A DNA stretch of 8,775 nucleotides from an uncultured Helicobacteraceae bacterium (lineage in GTDB: Bacteria > Campylobacterota > Campylobacteria > Campylobacterales > Sulfurimonadaceae). The position numbers and the translations under genes are program-made. The stretch's first letter is position 1. Every line of letters begins with the position of its first letter. The notes under the pieces are model-generated. The model saw only the letters and a program-made list of their open reading frames with translations, did no database searches and was not told the DNA's origin. Positions 1 to 6,304 of this stretch are shown piece by piece. The stretch lies in NCBI GenBank assembly GCA_903903705.1, contig CAIUZU010000181.1, positions 1-8,775 of the forward strand, read 5' to 3'.

Positions 1-46
1 AAAAAAACGCCCGCATTGGCTTTGGGTCTATTGACGGCCGTAGTAG
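1..46. other. Sequence not continuous with the helicase frame; possible insertion or assembly junction
   Basis: These bases do not continue the helicase reading frame that opens just after them. In that frame there are stops at 32-34, 41-43 and 44-46. The other two forward frames are open back to base 1 but stop at 61-63 and 51-53, and neither gives residues I can match to the helicase region expected here. Bases 8-46 are about 59% G+C by my count, clearly richer than the AT-rich gene that follows. A perfect 10-bp palindrome, GATTTAAATC, sits at 47-56 on the boundary. The reverse strand is also open across this stretch, but I do not recognise its translation. This could be the end of an inserted element, a frameshifted stretch of the gene, or a faulty contig end. 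The sequence alone does not decide. Confidence 0.45.
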
Positions 47-1792
47 GATTTAAATCGCCAAAATAATTTTGTAGTCATAGATACGGATGATAAAAAACGT
101 ATTATAAAAAAGATAAACAGCGAGATTCCGACACCTCTGATAGCGAGTGAAATATCAAGATATAAAAATTCGCTTTTAAATCCTGAGGATGCTTATAAGC
201 AGGCGGAGTATTTTAATTATCAGCAAATTGCGAAGATTTACGAAGAGTATGAAACCTATCTTTTGGAAAATAATTTAGTAGATTTTGATGATTTAATCGC
301 ACTTACATATAGGCTTTTAGATGAGAATGAAGACCTTGCTAGAGCTACGTCCCAGAAGTACCGCTACATAATGGTAGATGAGTATCAGGATACAAATGAA
401 TTGCAGTTAAAATTGCTGCAAAAACTTTGTTCTGCACACAATAATTTATGTGTAGTCGGTGACGATGACCAGAGCATATATGGATGGCGTGGCGCTCATA
501 TTAGAAATATTATGGAGTTTGATCAGGATTTTAACGGCACTTCTGTTTTTAAGCTTGAGGAGAATTACCGCTCACGTGAGCCGATACTCAAAGTGGCAAA
601 TTCACTTATAGAACATAACCGTTCAAGACTGGGCAAAAAGCTTATTCCTACGCGTGGAAGCGGTGAAGATGTAACTATTTTAAACTCGAATGACGAAAAT
701 GAAGAGGCAAGAAAAATCGCTTCTAAAGTTGCTAAACTTTTAGATTCCGGTATAAAAGCTGAAGATATAGCTGTTCTTTATCGTGTCAATGTTTTGAGCC
801 GCTCAATCGAAGAGGGGCTAAACCGTGCAGGCATAGCATATAAACTTGTCGGAGGATTACGGTTTTATGACAGAGCCGAAATCAAAGACCTTATAAGTTA
901 TATTCGCGTTATTACAAATTTCCATGATGATTTTTCATTTAAACGCATAGTCAATAAACCAAAAAGAGGTTTAGGCAAAGCGAGTGTAGACAAGATAGAG
1001 TTAGCCGCACATGCAAACGAAAGCTCAATATTTGATTATATTGAAAAGATTTCACTCTCAGATCTTGAGTTTTTAGTTAAGAATAAAAATGCAAAAACGC
1101 TTAAAAAATTTGTAAAAGATATTCAGAGTGTTGCAAAAGTAGTAGCTGAGTCAACATACAACTTTATAGATGTTTTAGAAGAGACTTTTCATCTTAAAAA
1201 TATCTATGCAGGTATGCCGGATGAGGCAGAAAAAATATTGAACATGGATGAATTTTATGGACTCTTTAGAGATTTTGTAAAAAATTCGCCGGAAGCATCT
1301 TTAGATGAGTTTTTAAATGAACTGACACTTCAGAGTGAACAAGATCAGGTAGAGGGTGAGAGTATCTACATGATGAGTATTCATGCTTCAAAAGGTTTAG
1401 AGTTTGACCATATATTTATTATCGGCATGGAAGAGGGTTTTTTACCGCTTATCGGGGATGGAAGCGATCTTGAAGAGGAGAGACGTCTCGGATATGTATC
1501 CTTTACAAGAGCGAAAGAGACTTTGACACTTTCACATGTAGGAAGCAGATTTTACAAAGGCAGAAGAAGCGATTTGCAAAAGAGCAGATTTTTTAATGAA
1601 GCCGGACTTTGTGAGGGTTCGCTCATAGTTGAGAAAAATACAGCCTTTAAAAAGGGCGATTTGGTGCGACACAAGATATTTGGAACAGGAAGAGTAACCG
1701 GTGTCAGCAAGTCCGGAAGAGAGTTTAAGCTGAATATAAACTTTGCAGGCACGAAGCGAGATATCCTCGCATCATTTGTTGAAAGATTATGA
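47..1792 (+). CDS. Rep/PcrA-type UvrD-family DNA helicase, N-terminal part missing
   Basis: This is an SF1A 3'-5' DNA helicase body of the Rep/PcrA/UvrD family, which unwinds DNA in replication restart and repair. The frame is open from 47, and residues resembling the family (NNFVVIDTDD) begin at 62. Visible motifs are VDFDDLI just after 263, motif II VDEYQDTN (about 374-397), motif III GDDDQSIYGWRGA (458-496), motif IV LEENYRS (554-574), motif V with IHASKGLEF (1370-1408) and motif VI EEERRLGYVSFTRA (from 1472). The C-terminal end (about 1646-1789) resembles the Tudor-like domain of PcrA/UvrD. About 581 codons are readable against roughly 670-740 in the family. The missing part is the Walker A GxGKT and motif Ia region. 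The first ATG/GTG/TTG in frame is TTG at 263, which lies inside the conserved core, so it is not a credible native start. Three in-frame stops lie just upstream (32-46). The gene is either broken in the genome or the left edge is an assembly junction. It overlaps truB by 4 bp. Confidence 0.88.
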   Translation, partial: DLNRQNNFVVIDTDDKKRIIKKINSEIPTPLIASEISRYKNSLLNPEDAYKQAEYFNYQQIAKIYEEYETYLLENNLVDFDDLIALTYRLLDENEDLARATSQKYRYIMVDEYQDTNELQLKLLQKLCSAHNNLCVVGDDDQSIYGWRGAHIRNIMEFDQDFNGTSVFKLEENYRSREPILKVANSLIEHNRSRLGKKLIPTRGSGEDVTILNSNDENEEARKIASKVAKLLDSGIKAEDIAVLYRVNVLSRSIEEGLNRAGIAYKLVGGLRFYDRAEIKDLISYIRVITNFHDDFSFKRIVNKPKRGLGKASVDKIELAAHANESSIFDYIEKISLSDLEFLVKNKNAKTLKKFVKDIQSVAKVVAESTYNFIDVLEETFHLKNIYAGMPDEAEKILNMDEFYGLFRDFVKNSPEASLDEFLNELTLQSEQDQVEGESIYMMSIHASKGLEFDHIFIIGMEEGFLPLIGDGSDLEEERRLGYVSFTRAKETLTLSHVGSRFYKGRRSDLQKSRFFNEAGLCEGSLIVEKNTAFKKGDLVRHKIFGTGRVTGVSKSGREFKLNINFAGTKRDILASFVERL

Positions 1793-2610
1793 ATAGGCTT
1801 TTTGTTGCATATAAACCGACAGGGGTTAGTTCAAACTTCTTTTTAACACAATTAAAAAGAAAGTACAAAACCAAAAAAGCCGGTTTTTCAGGAACGCTGG
1901 ATCCGTTTGCAAAAGGGGTGCTTCTTATCGGAGTAGGAAGCTATACGAAGCTGTTTCGTTTTTTAAACAAAACACCGAAGATTTATCGTGCAACTCTTTG
2001 GCTGGGTGCAAAAAGCGATACTTTGGATAGTGAAATGATAGAAGATGTAGAGATCTTGAAAGAGTTTGACGAGGCTGATGTACTCAGAGTTATAAAATCT
2101 CTTGAGGGTGAACTTGAGTATGAGCCGCCGATATTTAGCGCAAAGCAGATAAACGGGCAAAGAGCTTATGATTTGGCTCGTGCAGGCAAAGAGTTTACTC
2201 TAAACAAGATACGCTCGACTATCTATGAGACAAAACTTATAAGTTATTGCCATCCGTTTGTAACATTTGAAGCAACCGTTTCAGAGGGGACATATATCCG
2301 CTCATTAGGGTTGATAACCGCAAATAAACTAGGCGTAAAGTATGGAGCGTTAAGTGCCTTGGAGAGGCTGAGCGAAGGGCAGTTTAGATATAATGACGAA
2401 AAGCCGTTAGAAGTTAGAGAGTCTCTAAGTATAAAGCAAAATTTCTATTTAGGCGATAGCGATAATCTAAGATATGGAAGAGTTCTTGCTTTGGATGACT
2501 TAGAGAACAAAGAAGATGGACATTACTGGCTTGATAGCGGTAGTTTTATCTCAATCATAAATGTGGCGAATAGAGAAGTAAATTATGAATTAGGCAGGAT
2601 TGAATGTTAG
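1789..2610 (+). CDS. truB: tRNA pseudouridine(55) synthase TruB
   Basis: TruB isomerises U55 to pseudouridine in the T-arm of tRNAs, in the cytoplasm. The protein is 273 aa, shorter than the 314 aa of E. coli, mainly because little of the C-terminal PUA-like part is present. Visible motifs are KPTGVSSN (residues 9-16), GTLDPFAKG with the catalytic Asp38, the IYRATLWLG segment with the conserved Tyr, and EGTYIRSLG, the substrate-binding Arg motif. The position of E. coli His43, in GHTG(A/T)LDP, is Phe33 here (GFSGTLDP). I believe this variant is common in Campylobacterota, but I cannot verify that here. The ATG lies in an ATGA overlap with the helicase stop, so translation is probably coupled. 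The 3' end overlaps csrA by 7 bp. Confidence 0.95.
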   Translation: MNRLFVAYKPTGVSSNFFLTQLKRKYKTKKAGFSGTLDPFAKGVLLIGVGSYTKLFRFLNKTPKIYRATLWLGAKSDTLDSEMIEDVEILKEFDEADVLRVIKSLEGELEYEPPIFSAKQINGQRAYDLARAGKEFTLNKIRSTIYETKLISYCHPFVTFEATVSEGTYIRSLGLITANKLGVKYGALSALERLSEGQFRYNDEKPLEVRESLSIKQNFYLGDSDNLRYGRVLALDDLENKEDGHYWLDSGSFISIINVANREVNYELGRIEC

Positions 2611-2834
2611 TATTATCTAGAAAAATAGATGAATCGATTGTTATCGGGGATGATATTAGAATAAAAATTATATCTATTGAAAAAGGTGTCGTAAAGCTCG
2701 GGATTGATGCTCCCAAGAGTGTTTCCATCATTAGAAATGAACTGCTCGAAGATATAAAAAGTTCCAATATAGCAGCTTCTAAAGAGGCAAACAGAGACGA
2801 TTTGACTCTGCTTAGTACTATTATCAAAAAATAA
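2604..2834 (+). CDS. csrA: Carbon storage regulator CsrA
   Basis: CsrA is a small dimeric RNA-binding protein that blocks or alters translation of target mRNAs by binding GGA motifs near ribosome binding sites. In Campylobacterota it controls flagellin and motility genes and is antagonised by FliW (family knowledge). The 76-aa protein starts with the canonical MLVLSRK and keeps both RNA-binding arginines, Arg6 and Arg44 (VSIIRNE), plus the KLGIDAP core. The C-terminal tail is longer than in the 61-aa E. coli protein. The start lies inside the end of truB, 7 bp before that gene closes, with a CAGGA element at 2595-2599. Expression is therefore probably coupled to truB. ispE begins 11 bp after the stop. 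Confidence 0.96.
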   Translation: MLVLSRKIDESIVIGDDIRIKIISIEKGVVKLGIDAPKSVSIIRNELLEDIKSSNIAASKEANRDDLTLLSTIIKK

Positions 2835-2845
2835 GTGACAGCGAG

Positions 2846-3637
2846 ATGAAGCTCTACAAAGCTTATGCGAAAGTAAATATTTTTTTAAAAATCACAGGTA
2901 AACGCAGTAATTATCATGAAATAATATCGAGGTTTATGAGGGTAGATTCTCTACATGACGAACTTTCATTTGTTGCCAAAGATGAGAGTAGTGATTTTAA
3001 AATTATCGGTAATTTTTCTTGTGATACAAAACAAAATACCATATATAAGGCATACGTTGCACTTTTAGAGAGTTTGGACGAAGCCGCATCATCCTCACTT
3101 AAAAACCTGATGAGTAAATATGCCGTGCATGTAAATAAAAATATTCCGGCTTTTGCAGGACTTGGCGGCGGAAGCAGTGATGCGGCAACTTTTTTAAAAA
3201 TGTGCAACGAAGTTCTGCATCTTGGACTTAGCCAAAATGAACTCTCCCTTGTAGGTATCAAAGTCGGTGCCGATGTTCCGTTTTTTATCTACGGATATGA
3301 TAGTGCAAATGTAAGCGGAATAGGCGAGATTGTCGAAGAGTTCAAGGAAAATCTGCTTGATATTGAGATTTTTACGCCCAAAATAGAGATAAGCACACCA
3401 AAAGTTTACACAAGCTATAGAGAAAATTTTTATGCTCCGATAGACGGTTTTAAGGCAGAAAAGCTGAAAAAAACATCATCGCTTGATATAGTTAAAAACA
3501 TGAGCGCAGATGAAGCAAACGACCTCTTCAAACCTGCACTTCATGAGTATAAAGAGCTTAAAAATTATTATAAACAAGGATACTATTTTAGCGGAAGCGG
3601 AAGCAGTTTTTTTAGAGTTAAAGAGAGGATAGAATAA
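2846..3637 (+). CDS. ispE: 4-diphosphocytidyl-2-C-methyl-D-erythritol kinase IspE
   Basis: IspE is the ATP-dependent kinase of the MEP (non-mevalonate) isoprenoid pathway. It phosphorylates the 2-hydroxyl of CDP-methylerythritol in the cytoplasm. At 263 aa it is at the short end of the family. The N-terminal AYAKVNIFLKITGKR segment carries the catalytic Lys9. The GHMP-kinase ATP loop PAFAGLGGGSSDAA occupies residues 101-114. GADVPFF carries the catalytic Asp143, and the C-terminal SGSGSSFF is the third GHMP motif. The start is ATG, 11 bp after csrA, with a weak GCGAG element upstream. The placement between csrA and smpB matches H. pylori, so the gene is probably in the same transcript even though its pathway is unrelated. 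Confidence 0.95.
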   Translation: MKLYKAYAKVNIFLKITGKRSNYHEIISRFMRVDSLHDELSFVAKDESSDFKIIGNFSCDTKQNTIYKAYVALLESLDEAASSSLKNLMSKYAVHVNKNIPAFAGLGGGSSDAATFLKMCNEVLHLGLSQNELSLVGIKVGADVPFFIYGYDSANVSGIGEIVEEFKENLLDIEIFTPKIEISTPKVYTSYRENFYAPIDGFKAEKLKKTSSLDIVKNMSADEANDLFKPALHEYKELKNYYKQGYYFSGSGSSFFRVKERIE

Positions 3638-3640
3638 ATA

Positions 3641-4093
3641 ATGGGTGAAACAATAGCAAAAAATAAAAAAGCCTATTTTGACTACTTTTTAGAAGAGAAG
3701 TTTGAAGCAGGCTTGGTTCTTAAGGGAAGCGAAATCAAAGCCATAAGGGCAGGTCGTGTGAACTTAAAAGATAGTTTTATTCGTTTTGTTCAGGGTGAAG
3801 CATTTCTTTTTAATGCCCACATTGGGAGACTTGAGACGACACATCACTTTTATGCACATGAAGAAAGAGGGAGTAGAAAACTCCTTTTGCATAAAAAGCA
3901 GATAGCAAAGATGATAAAAGCGGTTGATAGAGATGGTTATACAATTGTTCCTCTGCAACTCTATTTTAATGATAGAAATATCGTAAAAATACAGATTGCC
4001 ATAGCAAAAGGAAAGCAGCTTCACGACAAAAGAAATGACCTTAAAGAGAAAGATATGAAACGAGATATGGAGCGTTCTATAAAAGATTACTAA
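3641..4093 (+). CDS. smpB: SsrA-binding protein SmpB
   Basis: SmpB binds tmRNA (SsrA) and delivers it to stalled ribosomes for trans-translation. The protein is 150 aa, normal for the family. The N-terminal [20 protein letters not shown] leads into the signature [17 protein letters not shown] (residues 29-45) of the OB-fold. The basic C-terminal tail GKQLHDKR (124-131), followed by a lysine- and arginine-rich helix, enters the ribosomal A site and mRNA channel in known SmpB structures. The ATG is 3 bp after ispE, with a purine-rich GAGAGG element ending about 11 bases upstream. It appears to be the last gene of the first run: a 158-bp hairpin-rich gap follows. The tmRNA gene itself is not in this window. 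Confidence 0.96.
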   Translation: MGETIAKNKKAYFDYFLEEKFEAGLVLKGSEIKAIRAGRVNLKDSFIRFVQGEAFLFNAHIGRLETTHHFYAHEERGSRKLLLHKKQIAKMIKAVDRDGYTIVPLQLYFNDRNIVKIQIAIAKGKQLHDKRNDLKEKDMKRDMERSIKDY

Positions 4094-4099
4094 CTGACC

Positions 4100-4128
4100 T
4101 TACATACTTTTTTATATAAAGTGTGTAA
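4100..4128 (+). other. Stem-loop just after smpB, possible 3' end structure
   Basis: TTACATACTTT (4100-4110) pairs with AAAGTGTGTAA (4118-4128): 11 pairs including one G-U, around a 7-base loop. It lies 6 bases after the smpB stop codon. The stem is AT-rich and is followed by AAAATAC rather than a T run, so it is not a classic rho-independent terminator. It could protect the 3' end of the smpB message or mark an RNA processing site. Confidence 0.4.
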
Positions 4129-4144
4129 AATACTTTGTAAATCT

Positions 4145-4237
4145 CGAAAAATATGTTTTTCGTAGCTTTAGGGGGTTTCAAGGGGCATCTGTCCCTGTCA
4201 TCAAAATGGATGCGTTCGTTTTGATGCGTAACATCAA
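4145..4237. repeat. Intergenic hairpin array upstream of the TPR gene
   Basis: Three palindromes lie in tandem. CGAAAAA (4145-4151) pairs with TTTTTCG (4156-4162) around a 4-base loop. AGGGGC (4181-4186) pairs with GTCCCT (4191-4196), with one G-U, around ATCT. CATCAAAA (4199-4206) pairs with TTTTGATG (4219-4226), and four further inner pairs, including two G-U, bring it to 12 pairs with a 4-base loop. The TTGATG of the last arm can instead pair with a second CATCAA at 4232-4237. GATGCGT occurs twice (4209-4215 and 4223-4229). No coding frame runs through the stretch. The dense palindromes suggest a dispersed intergenic repeat of REP or MITE type, or a structured leader for the next gene. I cannot test copy number from one window. 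Confidence 0.45.
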
Positions 4238-4251
4238 TTAAAAGGTATAAA

Positions 4252-4821
4252 ATGACACTATTTCAAATTATCATGTTAATCGCTTCGGCATTTTTCGCAT
4301 TTAAAGTTTATGAACATATTCAGGCACTTCAAGATATACAGCCTAGATCTGAGGATTCGTCTCCATCATCTTTTGATCCTGAGGCATTGATACAAAAAGC
4401 GGATGAAGCATTTGAGGGCGGTGATTTAAAAAGTGCGTTTGCACTCTTTAGAGAAGCAAATGCAAAAGAGCCTCAGGATTCGGAAGTTCTTTTTAAAATA
4501 GGATATATCGCACAACAACTTGGAGACAATAGCGAAGCACTAAACTATTACAAAGAGGCACTTGAGGGAGATAAGAAAAATGAGTATATTCATAACTCAA
4601 TCGCAAGCGTTTACCGAGCGGAGGGAGAGTTTGTATCGTCTAAAATGCATCTAAACGCATCTTTGGCAATTAACGATAAAAATGCAGTAACATATTATAA
4701 CTACGGAAACCTTTTGGTAGACATGAAGCACATAGATGAAGCTAAAGAGATGTACAAAAAAGCGATAGAGTTAAATGAGGATTTTAAAGAGGCAAAAGAA
4801 GAGTTAGAAAAGTTAGCATAG
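4252..4821 (+). CDS. Membrane-anchored tetratricopeptide (TPR) repeat protein
   Basis: The specific function is unknown. The 189-aa protein starts with a single hydrophobic segment (about residues 2-19), which reads as an uncleaved N-terminal membrane anchor. A Ser/Asp/Pro-rich linker follows (about 31-42). The rest is four contiguous 34-residue TPRs at 43-76, 77-110, 111-144 and 145-178, with the expected spacing of small and aromatic residues (for example AVTYYNYGNLL, then IDEAKEMYKKAIEL). The anchored TPR domain probably serves as a scaffold for protein partners; which side of the membrane it faces is not clear. The start is ATG with AAAGG at 4241-4245. The gene lies 8 bp before the Nif3-family gene and probably shares its transcript. 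The hairpin-rich gap separates it from smpB, so it likely begins a new transcription unit. Confidence 0.85.
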   Translation: MTLFQIIMLIASAFFAFKVYEHIQALQDIQPRSEDSSPSSFDPEALIQKADEAFEGGDLKSAFALFREANAKEPQDSEVLFKIGYIAQQLGDNSEALNYYKEALEGDKKNEYIHNSIASVYRAEGEFVSSKMHLNASLAINDKNAVTYYNYGNLLVDMKHIDEAKEMYKKAIELNEDFKEAKEELEKLA

Positions 4822-4829
4822 GAATAGAG

Positions 4830-5552
4830 ATGAAAATATCAGAAATATATGCATTTTTAGATGCCTTGTCGCCTTTTGCACTTCAAGAGAGTTGGGATAA
4901 TTCAGGGTTACAAATCGGTGATTTCAATCAAGAGATAGAAAAAATAGTTTTAAGTATAGATGTAGACGAGATGCTTATTGACTCCATGGAGGAGAACAGT
5001 TTGTTAATAACGCATCATCCGCTTATTTTCGGAGGTCTTAAGCAACTTGATTTTAGTAAATATCCGGCAAACTTGATTCGAAAAATGGTACAAAAAAATA
5101 TCTCAAATATCTCTATGCATACCAATTTTGATCAAACACATCTAAACGAGTATGTTGTAACCGAGATTCTAGGATATGAAATAGCACAAAAAGATGGATT
5201 TGTAGCCTACTTTGATATTGATGAAGATTTTGATATTTTCGCTTCTAAAGTAGCATCTGCTTTTTCTCTCCCACATGTAAAATGCGTGAAAAATTCCGGG
5301 AGTGTAAAAAGAGTGGCTTTAACAACAGGTTCCGGAGGTTCTTTGATTAAGTCGATAAAGGCTGAATGCTTTTTGACAGGAGATATAAAATACCACGATG
5401 CGATGGAAGCAAAAAGTATAAATTTGTCATTAATTGATATAGGGCATTTTGAGAGCGAACACTTTTTTGCAGAGATTTTACTTAAACATTTGAAAAATTT
5501 AGGTTTAGAAGCTATAATTTCGTCATCAAAAAACCCTTTTACTTATATTTAA
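4830..5552 (+). CDS. Nif3-like dinuclear metal center protein (YbgI family)
   Basis: The protein is 240 aa and belongs to the Nif3/YbgI (DUF34) family of dinuclear-metal proteins. The family is often labelled GTP cyclohydrolase I type 2, but the physiological reaction remains uncertain. Family signatures are WDNSGLQIG (residues 22-30), THHPLIF with metal ligands His62 and His63, SMHTNFD with His97 and Asp101, LTGDIKYHDAMEA (about 182-194) and IDIGHFESE with ligands His206 and Glu210. All expected ligands are present. It has the compact form without the inserted domain seen in longer homologues. The TAG of the TPR gene is embedded in its ribosome binding region (TAGGAATAGAG), so translation is probably coupled. 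The neighbour of the zinc-ribbon gene in H. pylori (HP0959) is the same family. Confidence 0.9.
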   Translation: MKISEIYAFLDALSPFALQESWDNSGLQIGDFNQEIEKIVLSIDVDEMLIDSMEENSLLITHHPLIFGGLKQLDFSKYPANLIRKMVQKNISNISMHTNFDQTHLNEYVVTEILGYEIAQKDGFVAYFDIDEDFDIFASKVASAFSLPHVKCVKNSGSVKRVALTTGSGGSLIKSIKAECFLTGDIKYHDAMEAKSINLSLIDIGHFESEHFFAEILLKHLKNLGLEAIISSSKNPFTYI

Positions 5553-5580
5553 TAAATCGGTACAACTATTTAATCCAAAA

Positions 5581-5584
5581 GGAG
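5581..5584 (+). promoter_or_regulatory. Strong ribosome binding site for the zinc-ribbon gene
   Basis: GGAG, preceded by AAAA to give AAAAGGAG, sits 4 bases before the ATG at 5589. It is the best Shine-Dalgarno match in the window. It fixes this start and suggests the protein is made in larger amounts than its neighbours. Confidence 0.7.
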
Positions 5585-5588
5585 ATTA

Positions 5589-6302
5589 ATGAACTTACAT
5601 CTAAAACAGCTAATTGACCTATCACATGTAGATAAAGAGATAGATGCTTTCGAGCCGCAAATAGAGGAAGCTAACTATAAACTTGAAGCGGCCCTTGCAA
5701 AAAAACAGAGTATCGATTCGGATATCGAAAACTTGACTAAAGAGATTAGAGATGAGGAGATGAAGAAGAAGAAAAATGAGCTTCATCTTGGAGAACTTTC
5801 TCAAAAATTAGAAGACAATTCTAAAAAAAGCGGCGAAATCAAGACTGAACGTGAGATGAAATCGCTTCAATTAGAAGAAGAGATCGCAAAAGAGCAAGTG
5901 AATTTTGCAAATGAAGAGATTGAGAGACTTGAGAGAATTATTGAGTTAAAAACTTCTCAAGCTGAAGCTGCAAAAAAATCTCTAGAGGAGATAGAAGCAA
6001 ATTTGGCATCTATAAAATCTGAAGTAGATCAGAAGCTTGAGATTATAAACAACTCTCGTCAAGAAGTGTTTATGAAAAAAGAGAAGCTTATCTCTGAAAT
6101 GAACCAAAAGGGTCTTGCGTTTTATCAAAAAATTCGCAGATGGGCTAAAAATTCAACTGTAGTGCCGGTAGAAGAGCAAGCTTGTATGGGATGTCATATG
6201 GTTATTAACGATAAGATTTATGCAGATGTTATAAAAGCTGAAGAGATTACAACTTGTCCACACTGTGGGCGTATTCTCTACATGGAAACTGACAAAGAAT
6301 AG
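5589..6302 (+). CDS. Coiled-coil C4 zinc-ribbon protein, HP0958/FlgZ-like
   Basis: The 237-aa protein has two parts. A long, highly charged coiled-coil region (about residues 15-175) is rich in Glu, Lys and Leu heptads. A C-terminal C4 zinc ribbon follows, with Cys199-x2-Cys202 and Cys223-x2-Cys226 (CMGC and CPHC). This is the architecture of H. pylori HP0958, sometimes called FlgZ, which is reported to stabilise the sigma factor RpoN and to bind flagellin mRNA, linking it to flagellum assembly. The family (zf-RING_7, formerly DUF164) also occurs in non-flagellated bacteria, so a flagellar role here is inferred. The order Nif3 family, this gene, waaA, rluA family matches H. pylori HP0959 to HP0956. 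Only 2 bp separate it from waaA. Confidence 0.88.
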   Translation: MNLHLKQLIDLSHVDKEIDAFEPQIEEANYKLEAALAKKQSIDSDIENLTKEIRDEEMKKKKNELHLGELSQKLEDNSKKSGEIKTEREMKSLQLEEEIAKEQVNFANEEIERLERIIELKTSQAEAAKKSLEEIEANLASIKSEVDQKLEIINNSRQEVFMKKEKLISEMNQKGLAFYQKIRRWAKNSTVVPVEEQACMGCHMVINDKIYADVIKAEEITTCPHCGRILYMETDKE

Positions 6303-6304
6303 GC

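Noticed and set aside
263..1792. TTG at 263 as the native start of the helicase
   Set aside because: Family-like residues continue in the same frame upstream to about base 62. A start at 263 would fall in the conserved core and leave out the ATP-binding motif I, so it is only the first start-like codon in a broken or cut gene.
2914..3261. 115-codon open frame on the minus strand inside ispE
   Set aside because: It lies fully antisense to a clear GHMP kinase, has no recognisable domain and no good ribosome binding site. The other minus-strand frames (for example 1552-1752, 2555-2827, 3764-4024, 7436-7738, 8406-8693) are shadows for the same reasons.
4100..4130. Rho-independent terminator after smpB
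   Set aside because: The stem is real on paper, but it is AT-rich and followed by AAAATAC with no T tract on the + strand. I list it only as a stem-loop.
4221..4237. TTGATG-N5-CATCAA as an FNR/CRP-type operator
   Set aside because: FNR-type sites have TTGAT-N4-ATCAA. Here the half-sites are 7 bases apart, and the same bases take part in a stronger hairpin with 4199-4206.
4221..4251. TTGATG and TATAAA as a -35/-10 promoter for the TPR gene
   Set aside because: The spacing is 19 bases, and the expected transcript start would fall after the ATG at 4252, leaving the ribosome binding site off the message.
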